Assembly (NCBI RefSeq): GCF_001591645.1
Contig: NZ_BCVH01000001.1
Location: 496,001-560,000, forward strand
Direction of reading: 5' to 3'
From: Robertmurraya korlensis NBRC 107688
GTDB lineage: Bacteria; Bacillota; Bacilli; Bacillales; Cytobacillaceae
DNA length: 64,000 nt
This document shows, in pieces, positions 7,420 through 14,330 of the stretch (position 1 is its first letter; the number at the start of each line of letters is the position of its first letter). Position numbers and translations under genes: made by a program. Under the pieces are notes generated by a model, which saw only the letters and a list, made by a program, of their open reading frames with translations, was not told the DNA's origin and did no database searches.

Positions 7420-8484
7420 TTGAAGGATCAATCGATTATCACTGAAAACCAACACTCACCTAATCCTCTTTATGAACTCTCTGAAGAGTTACAAAAATCT
7501 GTTCAAGAGTTAAAGGATTTCAAATTTGCGCTAGATGCCTCATCTATTGTTGCTATAACAGATGCTAAAGGGCGTATCACGTATGTAAATGATAAGTTTT
7601 CCCAAATCTCAAAGTATTCAAGGGAGGAACTTATTGGTGCTGATCATCGAATTATTAATTCCAGCTTTCATCAAAAGTCATTCTTTAGAGAGCTATGGAA
7701 GACCGTATCATCCGGTCAGGTATGGAATGGTGAAATAAAAAATCGTGCAAAAGATGGAACATACTATTGGGTAGACACAACCATTGTTCCGTTTTTAGAT
7801 TCAGATGGAAAACCATACCAGTATTTAGCCATCCGTCATGAAGTAACAGAAAGAAAGAAGGTAGAAGAAGAGCTACAAAGAATGATGACAAAAATCATTG
7901 AAGTTCAAGAAGAAGAAAGAAAAAGGCTCTCTAGAAATCTTCATGATGGAATCGGACAAAATCTGTACAGTCACTTAATTTCAATAAATATACTACAATC
8001 GCAATTAGAACATCCTTTACTTGATATGCTACAGAAGGAAGCAACGGAATTGATTGAAGAAGTAAGAAGAATTTCTCAGGAGTTACGGCCATCAGTACTC
8101 GATGATCTTGGCCTTGTACCTGCCATACGTTCATACTTAACTCGTTTTTCTGAGCATTATCAAATTGATGTTCAGTTTGATTGTTTTTTACAACAGCGGC
8201 TTTCATCAAATAAGGAAATTACCATTTATCGTATTCTTCAGGAAGCATTAATTAATATTCAAAAATATGCAAAGGCGGAGCGGGTTTCTATCATTATTAG
8301 AGAGATGGAACAAGAGGTTCGGGTAATCATTGAAGATAATGGGCAAGGGTTTGACCCGTCAACCGTTACCAGAGGGGTAGGGCTTTTTAGTATGGAGGAA
8401 CGGTCTCGTGCAGTTAAAGGTGAAGTACATATCCATTCCTCCCCAGGTAAAGGTACGAAGATTGTTTTAGAGATCCCAATGTAA
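7420..8484 (+). CDS. PAS-domain NreB-type sensor histidine kinase
   Basis: 354 residues: N-terminal helix, one PAS domain (about 36-145), HisKA_3 (H175 in LSRNLHDGIGQNLYSHL) and HATPase (DNGQGFD). It has the kinase core of NreB. The PAS contains no cysteine, so a [4Fe-4S] O2 sensor as in Staphylococcus NreB is not visible. The PAS is strikingly like the two PAS modules of the MHYT kinase at 46792-48954. Start TTG 7420 follows GAGGGAGGC. It likely acts on the NreC-like regulator 500 bases upstream. Confidence 0.8.
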   Translation: MKDQSIITENQHSPNPLYELSEELQKSVQELKDFKFALDASSIVAITDAKGRITYVNDKFSQISKYSREELIGADHRIINSSFHQKSFFRELWKTVSSGQVWNGEIKNRAKDGTYYWVDTTIVPFLDSDGKPYQYLAIRHEVTERKKVEEELQRMMTKIIEVQEEERKRLSRNLHDGIGQNLYSHLISINILQSQLEHPLLDMLQKEATELIEEVRRISQELRPSVLDDLGLVPAIRSYLTRFSEHYQIDVQFDCFLQQRLSSNKEITIYRILQEALINIQKYAKAERVSIIIREMEQEVRVIIEDNGQGFDPSTVTRGVGLFSMEERSRAVKGEVHIHSSPGKGTKIVLEIPM

Positions 8485-8489
8485 AAGTA

Positions 8490-8519
8490 TTGACAATTTT
8501 AAGGGGAATAACATAAAAT
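8490..8519 (+). promoter_or_regulatory. sigma-A type promoter for the Mn2+ riboswitch transcript
   Basis: TTGACA at 8490-8495 and TAAAAT at 8514-8519 are separated by 18 bases, right after the kinase stop codon. A start near 8526 would place the riboswitch at the 5' end of the RNA. Confidence 0.6.
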
Positions 8520-8542
8520 TAGCATATGAATTATATAATTTC

Positions 8543-8658
8543 TCCTAAAGGGGAGTAGCTTTTACAGCAAAGTCGTCATTTCAGAGGAAACTCTCGGCTT
8601 TGTTGGCAACATATTAAAATTGTTGTTAGCAAGACCTTTACCAAATGGTAAAGGTCTT
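8543..8658 (+). promoter_or_regulatory. yybP-ykoY (manganese) riboswitch with expression-platform terminator
   Basis: The sequence has the conserved blocks of the Mn2+-sensing yybP-ykoY aptamer: AAAGGGGAGTAGC at 8547-8559, CAAAGTCGTCA near 8568 paired with TCGGCTTTG near 8594, and GCAAGACC at 8629-8636. P1 forms between CCTAAAGG (8544-8551) and CCTTTA (8635-8640). The same 3' bases also form a terminator stem, AGACCTTTACC (8632-8642) with GGTAAAGGTCT (8647-8657), so the two folds exclude each other: Mn2+ binding would allow readthrough. Downstream genes are usually Mn2+ exporters or TerC-like proteins; here a Spo0M-like gene follows. Confidence 0.88.
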
Positions 8659-8663
8659 TATTT

Positions 8664-8700
8664 ATGGTCTTTGCCTCCAAGGTAAGGACCATTTTTATTT
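8664..8700 (+). terminator. second hairpin with T-tract after the riboswitch
   Basis: Stem ATGGTC (8664-8669) with GACCAT (8687-8692), extended by a TTGCCT/AGGTAA inner stem, is followed by TTTTTATTTTATT. It would stop most transcripts that pass the riboswitch and so may isolate the downstream gene. Confidence 0.65.
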
Positions 8701-8757
8701 TATTGATAATAGGATAAGGATAAGGGTAATAAAAAAATATTGAGGGGATTGGGTACC

Positions 8758-9144
8758 ATGATTTTAAGAAAGTATATGTCATTACTAGGAATTGGGTCAG
8801 CTACCATTGACTTAAAGCTAGATCATACAAAATTTCAACCGGGGGATTGTGTCACAGGACATTTTCATATTCAAGGGGGAACAATTGAGCAGCAGGTAAA
8901 AAGAATCGAATGTGATTTAATAATGAAAAATGAAGAAGAAAACAAAGAAATAATTATTGAAAGTTCAACGATTTATACAACACAAATGATTGAATCTCAA
9001 GAACAAAATCAATTGAACTTTCGATTCACATTACCAGTTGAACTTGAAAAATCGTCGTCCAATTTAAAGTATCGATTTAAAACAAAGATGATTTTTGATG
9101 CAGGAGTAAAGAGCGAGGATCAGGATATCATCTATATCTCTTAA
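8758..9144 (+). CDS. Spo0M-like protein (short, arrestin-fold N-terminal half)
   Basis: 128 residues resembling the N-terminal arrestin-like half of Spo0M (GIGSATIDLKLDHTKFQPGD, then HIQGGTIEQQVKRIECDL). B. subtilis Spo0M is about 258 residues, so this is a half-length relative; no frameshifted remainder is seen downstream. Spo0M modulates early sporulation. ATG 8758 with GAGGGG about 10 bases upstream is preferred over TTG 8740. The gene lies behind the Mn2+ riboswitch and its two hairpins; expression could depend on Mn2+ or on an internal promoter. Confidence 0.7.
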   Translation: MILRKYMSLLGIGSATIDLKLDHTKFQPGDCVTGHFHIQGGTIEQQVKRIECDLIMKNEEENKEIIIESSTIYTTQMIESQEQNQLNFRFTLPVELEKSSSNLKYRFKTKMIFDAGVKSEDQDIIYIS

Positions 9145-9171
9145 CTTTAGGTATGAAAGGGGAATCGATCA

Positions 9172-9462
9172 ATGAGAAAAGTCTGGAAGAGAATAACATT
9201 TGTCGTTAAGTTTTGGAGATTCTTACCCTTCATAAGAGATTTTTATTTTGCACGAGATGTAGAAGTGAAACATAAAGCTTGGCCAGTTGTTTTTATTATT
9301 GGGTATTTGTTATTGCCCGTCGACGTAATTCCAGATGTATTTGCCATTTTCGGGTTTACAGATGATTTATTAATTACAACTTTCATCCTACAAAGGTTAG
9401 TCAAGATTGCACCCCCGTGGTTAAAAGAAAAATACAATTTAAATGATAAAAAGTTATTGTAA
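9172..9462 (+). CDS. DUF1232 (YkvA-like) small membrane protein
   Basis: 96 residues. The DUF1232 signature is present: YLLLPVDVIPDVFAIFGFTDD, a hydrophobic hairpin typical of YkvA-like proteins. Function is unknown in the family. It lies 27 bases after the Spo0M-like gene with a GAAAGGGG site, so the two are probably co-transcribed. Confidence 0.75.
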   Translation: MRKVWKRITFVVKFWRFLPFIRDFYFARDVEVKHKAWPVVFIIGYLLLPVDVIPDVFAIFGFTDDLLITTFILQRLVKIAPPWLKEKYNLNDKKLL

Positions 9463-9564
9463 AACTGGAAATAACCCTTCGGATAGTACTTTTCAAAATA
9501 GCCTATTATAATGGAGGGGTCATGAGGGTGACCTACTTATATATTGATGATGGAGGGGTCCTTG

Positions 9565-9957
9565 ATGAATACAATGACAAATGGAATCCAACAAATTAAT
9601 GAATGTCGTCAGCTTGCTCAGCAGTTAATAACCCAAACTCAACAAGGAAGCCAGCAATATCGCCAAATGCTTCAACAAGAACAGCAAAATGCTCAAATGC
9701 TTGAACAACTAGTCCAAAGAGAAAGAGTAGCGGTTCAGAACATTCAAAGAAGTCTTGAACAGCATGATCTAGCCATTCGTAAGTGTCAAGATGTCATTAA
9801 CGTATGTAACCAACTTCAACAAGGAATCACTGGCCAAATGGGGATGCAGCAAACATTCTCCCAACCAGGTACTGGATTCCATACCAACTCTTTTCACCCA
9901 ACTGGTGGAATCATGAATCACGGTATGCAACAAACAGGATTCTCTCAAGGACATTAA
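9565..9957 (+). CDS. Gln-rich coiled-coil protein, possibly spore-associated
   Basis: About 130 residues, with about 80 N-terminal residues of Gln-rich helix (QLAQQLITQTQQGSQQYRQM) and a Gly/Met/Gln-rich tail (MGMQQTFSQPGTGFHTNSF). The composition is like small spore-coat or spore-surface proteins of Bacillus, but no specific family is recognised. Start is TTG 9562 or ATG 9565 after GGAGGGG at 9552-9558. A near-copy of this ribosome-binding stretch lies 40 bases upstream, before a possible 25-codon frame. Confidence 0.55.
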   Translation: MNTMTNGIQQINECRQLAQQLITQTQQGSQQYRQMLQQEQQNAQMLEQLVQRERVAVQNIQRSLEQHDLAIRKCQDVINVCNQLQQGITGQMGMQQTFSQPGTGFHTNSFHPTGGIMNHGMQQTGFSQGH

Positions 9958-9963
9958 TATTGA

Positions 9964-9992
9964 ATTCCCCAGCATTTGCTGGGGAATTTTTC
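9964..9992. terminator. bidirectional terminator
   Basis: ATTCCCCAGC/GCTGGGGAAT hairpin with A and T tracts on either side, between the convergent Gln-rich gene and corA. Confidence 0.8.
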
Positions 9993-9996
9993 CGAT

Positions 9997-10944
9997 TTAT
10001 CGGAACCATCCCTTTCTTTTAAACCAAAGATACATACCTCCACCTATTAAGAGCATGATGAAAAGAATTAGAAAGTATCCATATTCCCAGCGAAGCTCTG
10101 GCATATGTTCAAAGTTCATTCCATAAATTCCGGCAATAAACGTAAGTGGCATGAAAATGGTAGTGATCACTGTAAGAACCTTCATCACTCGATTGGTTTG
10201 ATGGGAATTATAAGAAATATAGCTGTCTCGAATATCAGCAGTAATTTCACGGTTTGCATCAATCATTTCAGATAGTTTAAGTAAGTGGTCATATATATCT
10301 GCAAAATATTCTTTTTTTCCTTGAATGGTTTCTAAACGATGAGAATTTAGCATCCGATAGAGAAGGTCTCTCATTGGAATAATTGTGTGTCGCAAGCTTA
10401 ATAAATGATGTCTTGTTTCAAACAATTGCTCAAGTAACTTCTCCATGGATAAATGATTTGAATTGTCTTCAATATCATTTAATGTGTCTTCGATTTCGTA
10501 TAAAAAAGGAAAATAATTGTCTACAATTTTATCTAGCACGTGGTAGAACACTAAATATGGATTCCAGTCTTTCATCTGCCTAGAATTAAGTAAACGATCC
10601 CATACATGATCGATTTCTGGAGAAGGTAAATGGTGATAGGTGACAATAAAATGCTTTTCAACAAAAAAATTTATTTCTTCTTTCTCAAGGCTACCTTCAC
10701 CTAACCGATGTGTAACATAAAAGGTGTGTTGGTCATAATAGTCTAGCTTGGGACGCTGAAGCTTATTAATACAATCCTCTATAGCAAGAGGATGAAATTG
10801 CAAAGGATTATTTAGATAGCCGGTCTCCTCCAAACTGGGCTGATTGAAGTCAATCCAATACCACATCCATTCCTCTGGGGTAAATTGACGGAAACTAATC
10901 TCTTTTATGGTAAAATCTTTTGTAATGCCAATCATTCGAATCAT
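9997..10944 (-). CDS. corA: CorA-family magnesium/divalent metal transporter
   Basis: 315 residues, a typical CorA length: a large cytoplasmic N-terminal domain, long helical stalk, and two C-terminal membrane helices. The pore signature GMN is present in GIYGMNFEHMPEL, with the usual MPEL loop. It imports Mg2+ (in some members Co2+, Ni2+ or Zn2+) at the cell membrane. Its gene stands alone, convergent with the Gln-rich protein gene. Whether its placement near a Mn2+ riboswitch means anything is unknown. Confidence 0.88.
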   Translation of the reverse strand: MIRMIGITKDFTIKEISFRQFTPEEWMWYWIDFNQPSLEETGYLNNPLQFHPLAIEDCINKLQRPKLDYYDQHTFYVTHRLGEGSLEKEEINFFVEKHFIVTYHHLPSPEIDHVWDRLLNSRQMKDWNPYLVFYHVLDKIVDNYFPFLYEIEDTLNDIEDNSNHLSMEKLLEQLFETRHHLLSLRHTIIPMRDLLYRMLNSHRLETIQGKKEYFADIYDHLLKLSEMIDANREITADIRDSYISYNSHQTNRVMKVLTVITTIFMPLTFIAGIYGMNFEHMPELRWEYGYFLILFIMLLIGGGMYLWFKRKGWFR

Positions 10945-11030
10945 AGTAATCTCCTGTTACAATAAATATCTATAGAATATCGGAATTAATCCTAATTGGC
11001 AATTTTTATATGATAAGGCGGAGTAGACAA

Positions 11031-11303
11031 ATGAAAAGTTATATGAATGTTATGGAAGAAATCGTAATCGCCTTAGTCACCATGAGTATGGTTGGTCCTG
11101 ATTACCAAGTATTTTGTAAATGTGAAAAATGTAGAAATGACATTATTGCACTTAGCTTAAACAGCCTACCTAGTCATTATGTAACAACGGAAGAAGGAAG
11201 AAAAATGGTTTATGAAACACTGAATACAATTGAGAATCGAAAATGGATAAATAAAAAAATTATTTCCGCCATTCACGTGGTAGGTAAATACCCGAAACAT
11301 TAA
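11031..11303 (+). CDS. ComFB-family protein
   Basis: About 90 residues matching the late-competence ComFB family: NVMEEIV near the N-terminus, then CKCEKCRNDIIALSLN with a Zn-type Cys set, and LPSHYVTTEEGR. In B. subtilis comFB lies between comFA and comFC; here it is isolated. ComFB-like domains of other bacteria have been linked to cyclic di-nucleotide sensing. ATG 11031 follows AAGGCGGAG; an upstream in-frame start at 11010 lacks a site. Confidence 0.7.
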   Translation: MKSYMNVMEEIVIALVTMSMVGPDYQVFCKCEKCRNDIIALSLNSLPSHYVTTEEGRKMVYETLNTIENRKWINKKIISAIHVVGKYPKH

Positions 11304-11430
11304 ATAGAAAATATACAATTAACAAATAAATTGAAAGGTTTGGTTTTTGGACACGAAATTAACGAAGTTCTGTAACACCTTTCTTTGTTTCAAATGATAC
11401 AATTAGAAAAAACACTGAGGGGGTTTGAAT

Positions 11431-11781
11431 ATGAGTGAAATGACACAGTTAGTGCGGCTCTTAAATGAGATCAATATAAATGTTAACTCAAAATTAGATT
11501 CTATTGAATCTCGACTGGCAACGCTTGAAAAAGTAAACAGCATTGAGCACCGAGTTGCTGTAAATCAAATTGACATAGGGGATATAAAAGAATTATTACA
11601 AAAGATCGAGGAACATCCCTTTGAAAAAGTGACAGTCGCCATTGAAGAGACGTTAACCAAATTACAGGCTAGCTATCAAAAGAATTTTGATAACATATCA
11701 AAAAGACTAGACACTCAACTACTGAAGATAGCGAAAACGGAAGAAGAAATGATTCTTTTGAAGGAATCAATAACTGAGTAA
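11431..11781 (+). CDS. coiled-coil protein of unknown function
   Basis: 116 residues, nearly all predicted helix with heptad patterns (LNEININVNSKLDSIESRLATL; FDNISKRLDTQLLKIAKTEEE). No membrane segment or catalytic motif. ATG 11431 has GAGGGGG 7-8 bases upstream. It ends in a strong bidirectional terminator. I do not recognise the family. Confidence 0.6.
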   Translation: MSEMTQLVRLLNEININVNSKLDSIESRLATLEKVNSIEHRVAVNQIDIGDIKELLQKIEEHPFEKVTVAIEETLTKLQASYQKNFDNISKRLDTQLLKIAKTEEEMILLKESITE

Positions 11782-11811
11782 AGAAGCGCAGATAAAAAAT
11801 CGCGCTTCTTA
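11781..11811. terminator. bidirectional terminator
   Basis: AAGAAGCGC (11781-11789) pairs with GCGCTTCTT (11802-11810). It lies between the coiled-coil gene and the convergent pxp operon. Confidence 0.75.
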
Positions 11812-11815
11812 TTTG

Positions 11816-12571
11816 TTAGAAGAATGGTTTTATAAGTACTCCATTGTCTTTTAATGTAGTAGAAATGATTCGTGCCATTTCAACGGCTTTTATGCCATCG
11901 CCATGTAAGCATATAGAGTCAGCTTGTAATGGTATTTCAGTACCTGTAATTGTTTTTACCCGCTTATCTAGGACAAGCTGTAGTACCTGATTGATTGAAG
12001 CGATTTCATCACTAATGACGGAACCTTCTAAATGTCTGGGTGCTAGAGTTCCGTTTTCCATGTAGGCCCGATCTGCAAAAACCTCATTTATGGTTTTAAG
12101 ACCAAGTTTCCTCCCTGCTTCAATTAATCTACTTCCGCTTAACCCATATAAATAAAGGTTTGGATTCACTCGATATACCGCTTCTGCAACAGCCTCGGCA
12201 GTAGCCATATCAACTGCACATAAATTATATAATGCCCCATGCGGTTTAACATGTGTTAATAATCCACCCTCCGATCGTACGAACGCCTCTAATGCACCGA
12301 TTTGATACACAACATCATGATAGGCATCCTTAGGAGAAATGTGAATATTTCTTCGACCAAATCCTCTCAAGTCCGGAAGACCAGGGTGGGCACCAATGGA
12401 TACCTTATTGGCTAATGCAAGTAAAACTGCATCCCGCATCGTTATTGGATCGCCAGCATGAAATCCACAAGCGATGTTAGCAGATGTTATATATTTCATC
12501 ATTTCCTGGTCGTTCCCTAGCTGATAAACACCAAAGCTTTCACCTAAATCACAATTAAGATCAACCTCCAT
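11816..12571 (-). CDS. pxpA: 5-oxoprolinase subunit A (LamB/YcsF family)
   Basis: 251 residues of the LamB/YcsF family. Conserved blocks DLNCDLGESFG at the start, ANIACGFHAGDP, and HVKPHGALYN are clear. With PxpB and PxpC it hydrolyses 5-oxoproline (pyroglutamate) to glutamate using ATP. It overlaps pxpC by 11 bases and is the last gene of the pxpBCA operon, which ends at the terminator next to it. Confidence 0.9.
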   Translation of the reverse strand: MEVDLNCDLGESFGVYQLGNDQEMMKYITSANIACGFHAGDPITMRDAVLLALANKVSIGAHPGLPDLRGFGRRNIHISPKDAYHDVVYQIGALEAFVRSEGGLLTHVKPHGALYNLCAVDMATAEAVAEAVYRVNPNLYLYGLSGSRLIEAGRKLGLKTINEVFADRAYMENGTLAPRHLEGSVISDEIASINQVLQLVLDKRVKTITGTEIPLQADSICLHGDGIKAVEMARIISTTLKDNGVLIKPFF

Positions 12572-13535
12572 ATTGAATCACCCCTTTTAGTGCTTCTCTA
12601 ATGATCGCCTTTTGTACCCGCATGAGAGTATTCATCCTAACATATAATTTCTGAGAATCTTGTAGGGTTATTTCCTCAAAATCTACTATATCTCCAGGTT
12701 TTTTCTGTGCTAAATAAGGAAGGTCAACCGATGCGATTTGTGCTATTTTTGGATATCCTCCGGTTGTTTGTCTATCTGATAAAAGAACAATGGGCTGACC
12801 ATTTGGAGGAACTTGAACAGATCCATGGGTCACTCCTTCAGTAATAAGCTCTTGTTTATCTTGTATTTCTAAGGGAGGCCCAGCTAAACGGATACCCATC
12901 CGATTTGAATCTTTAGTTATATGAAAGTCTGATGTGATAAAGTCTTGATGGCTATTGTTCGTAAAAAGATCGTATTGCTTTCCTTTTGTAAATCGTACTT
13001 TTCTTTTTTTCGTTACATGGTTATGTAATTCAGGGGAGAGCTTCCAATGAATTGGATGTAATAAATTACTAGAATAGATACGTAAATGATCCTTAGCTTG
13101 TAAGGGTCTCCCGTAGTAGCCACCTATTTGAGAGCGAATGTCTGTACTTCGACTCCCCAATACGATAGGAGAATGAATACCTCCACTCACAGCAAGATAC
13201 GCACGACTACCACTAAGGATGGTAGAAAACGAAAGAATATCACCAGTAGAAATCTGGAGCGGCTTCCCATTTTCTATAAGAATCCCATTGATAGTAGGGG
13301 ATAAATTAGCCCCGCATATTGAAATGACTGATGAACATTGAAACAGTAGAGTTGGTCCTAGAAGGGTGATTTCAATCGTTGCTGCATGCTCCTCGTTTCC
13401 AACAAGCCAATTAGCAAGCTGGTGAGAGTAAAGGTCAAGAGCGCCTGATGTTCCAATACCTTTTGCTTGAAATTGTGTACGTCCTAAATCTTGGATGGTA
13501 GTAAGGAGACCAGGCTTAAGAACTGTGATACTCAT
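12561..13535 (-). CDS. pxpC: 5-oxoprolinase subunit C (KipA / biotin-dependent carboxyltransferase family)
   Basis: 324 residues. N-terminal VLKPGLLTTIQDLGRTQFQAKG and the later ESIxR-like and RLAGPPLEI blocks are characteristic of the AHS2/KipA family. It forms the 5-oxoprolinase complex with PxpA and PxpB. In B. subtilis the orthologue KipA also counteracts the sporulation-kinase inhibitor KipI. It overlaps both neighbours, so translation is coupled. Confidence 0.9.
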   Translation of the reverse strand: MSITVLKPGLLTTIQDLGRTQFQAKGIGTSGALDLYSHQLANWLVGNEEHAATIEITLLGPTLLFQCSSVISICGANLSPTINGILIENGKPLQISTGDILSFSTILSGSRAYLAVSGGIHSPIVLGSRSTDIRSQIGGYYGRPLQAKDHLRIYSSNLLHPIHWKLSPELHNHVTKKRKVRFTKGKQYDLFTNNSHQDFITSDFHITKDSNRMGIRLAGPPLEIQDKQELITEGVTHGSVQVPPNGQPIVLLSDRQTTGGYPKIAQIASVDLPYLAQKKPGDIVDFEEITLQDSQKLYVRMNTLMRVQKAIIREALKGVIQYGG

Positions 13536-14229
13536 TTGATACCTCCATTTGGGAAAACTGTTTAGCTGTTATCGGATAAAATCGAATAGTATCGCCTGGT
13601 ACAAATAGTGTTGGGTCATTTTTGCTAGGAAAATAGATTTGAATCGGTGTTTGACCAATAATTTGCCAGCCTCCAGGACTATCGGTTGGATATATTCCTG
13701 TTTGTTCACCAGCAATTCCAACGGAGCCAGCTTTGACCAAGGTTCTTGGACTTCCTTTTCTTGGTGTGGCAATTGATTTAGGTAGCCCTCTTAAAAAAGG
13801 GAAGCCAGGTGAAAAGCCTAGAAAGCTAACTTGGTAGATTTGTTTGGTATGATGTTGAATTACCTCTTCCTCGGTAAGTTGGTTAACCTTTGCAACCTCT
13901 GTTAAGTCAAGAGAGAAAGGAGGCTCATAGCAAACAGGGATAAGAAAACAATTTCCTTGTCGTCTGTCCGTTGTTACCCCTTTTAAGAGTAGTTTATGAA
14001 TGTGACTTCTCACTTCTTCATATGGATAACATGATTTTATGAGCGAAGGATCATAGTGGATCGTTAGTGTTGTGTATGCAGGTACCAAAGCAGTCATTCC
14101 TGGAATTGACCGCTTTAAAAGTGAATGATAGGCAGAGTGTACGTAGTCATTTGCCTTACCATGTAACCCTGTTGCCGGGAAATCAACTATCAAAGCTGTG
14201 TCGCCTAGAGGACTAATTGAAAAATCCAT
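13516..14229 (-). CDS. pxpB: 5-oxoprolinase subunit B (KipI / AHS1 family)
   Basis: 237 residues. AHS1 family blocks are present: PLGDTALIVDF, VSFLGFSPGFPFLRGLP, and TPRKGSPRTLVKAGSVGIAG. It is the first gene of pxpBCA. In B. subtilis this protein is KipI, an inhibitor of KinA autophosphorylation, and also an oxoprolinase subunit. The start at 14229 (MDFSISPL) follows AAAAGGTGA; an upstream in-frame start near 14292 would add an atypical Phe/Ser-rich tail and overlap the metH terminator. Confidence 0.88.
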   Translation of the reverse strand: MDFSISPLGDTALIVDFPATGLHGKANDYVHSAYHSLLKRSIPGMTALVPAYTTLTIHYDPSLIKSCYPYEEVRSHIHKLLLKGVTTDRRQGNCFLIPVCYEPPFSLDLTEVAKVNQLTEEEVIQHHTKQIYQVSFLGFSPGFPFLRGLPKSIATPRKGSPRTLVKAGSVGIAGEQTGIYPTDSPGGWQIIGQTPIQIYFPSKNDPTLFVPGDTIRFYPITAKQFSQMEVSNEYHSS

Positions 14230-14290
14230 CGTATCACCTTTTAATTTAGTCATTACTGTTATTGTAGTAGAAGAAAAGAAAAAAAAACAC

Positions 14291-14320
14291 AAAAAAGTGT
14301 TTAGCTTTTACGCTAAACAC
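14291..14320 (-). terminator. intrinsic terminator of the met operon
   Basis: GTGTTTAGC (14297-14305) pairs with GCTAAACAC (14312-14320), and a run of T follows on the minus strand. It closes the metI-metC-yitJ-metH transcript just after metH. Confidence 0.85.
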
Positions 14321-14330
14321 TCTCAAGCAA

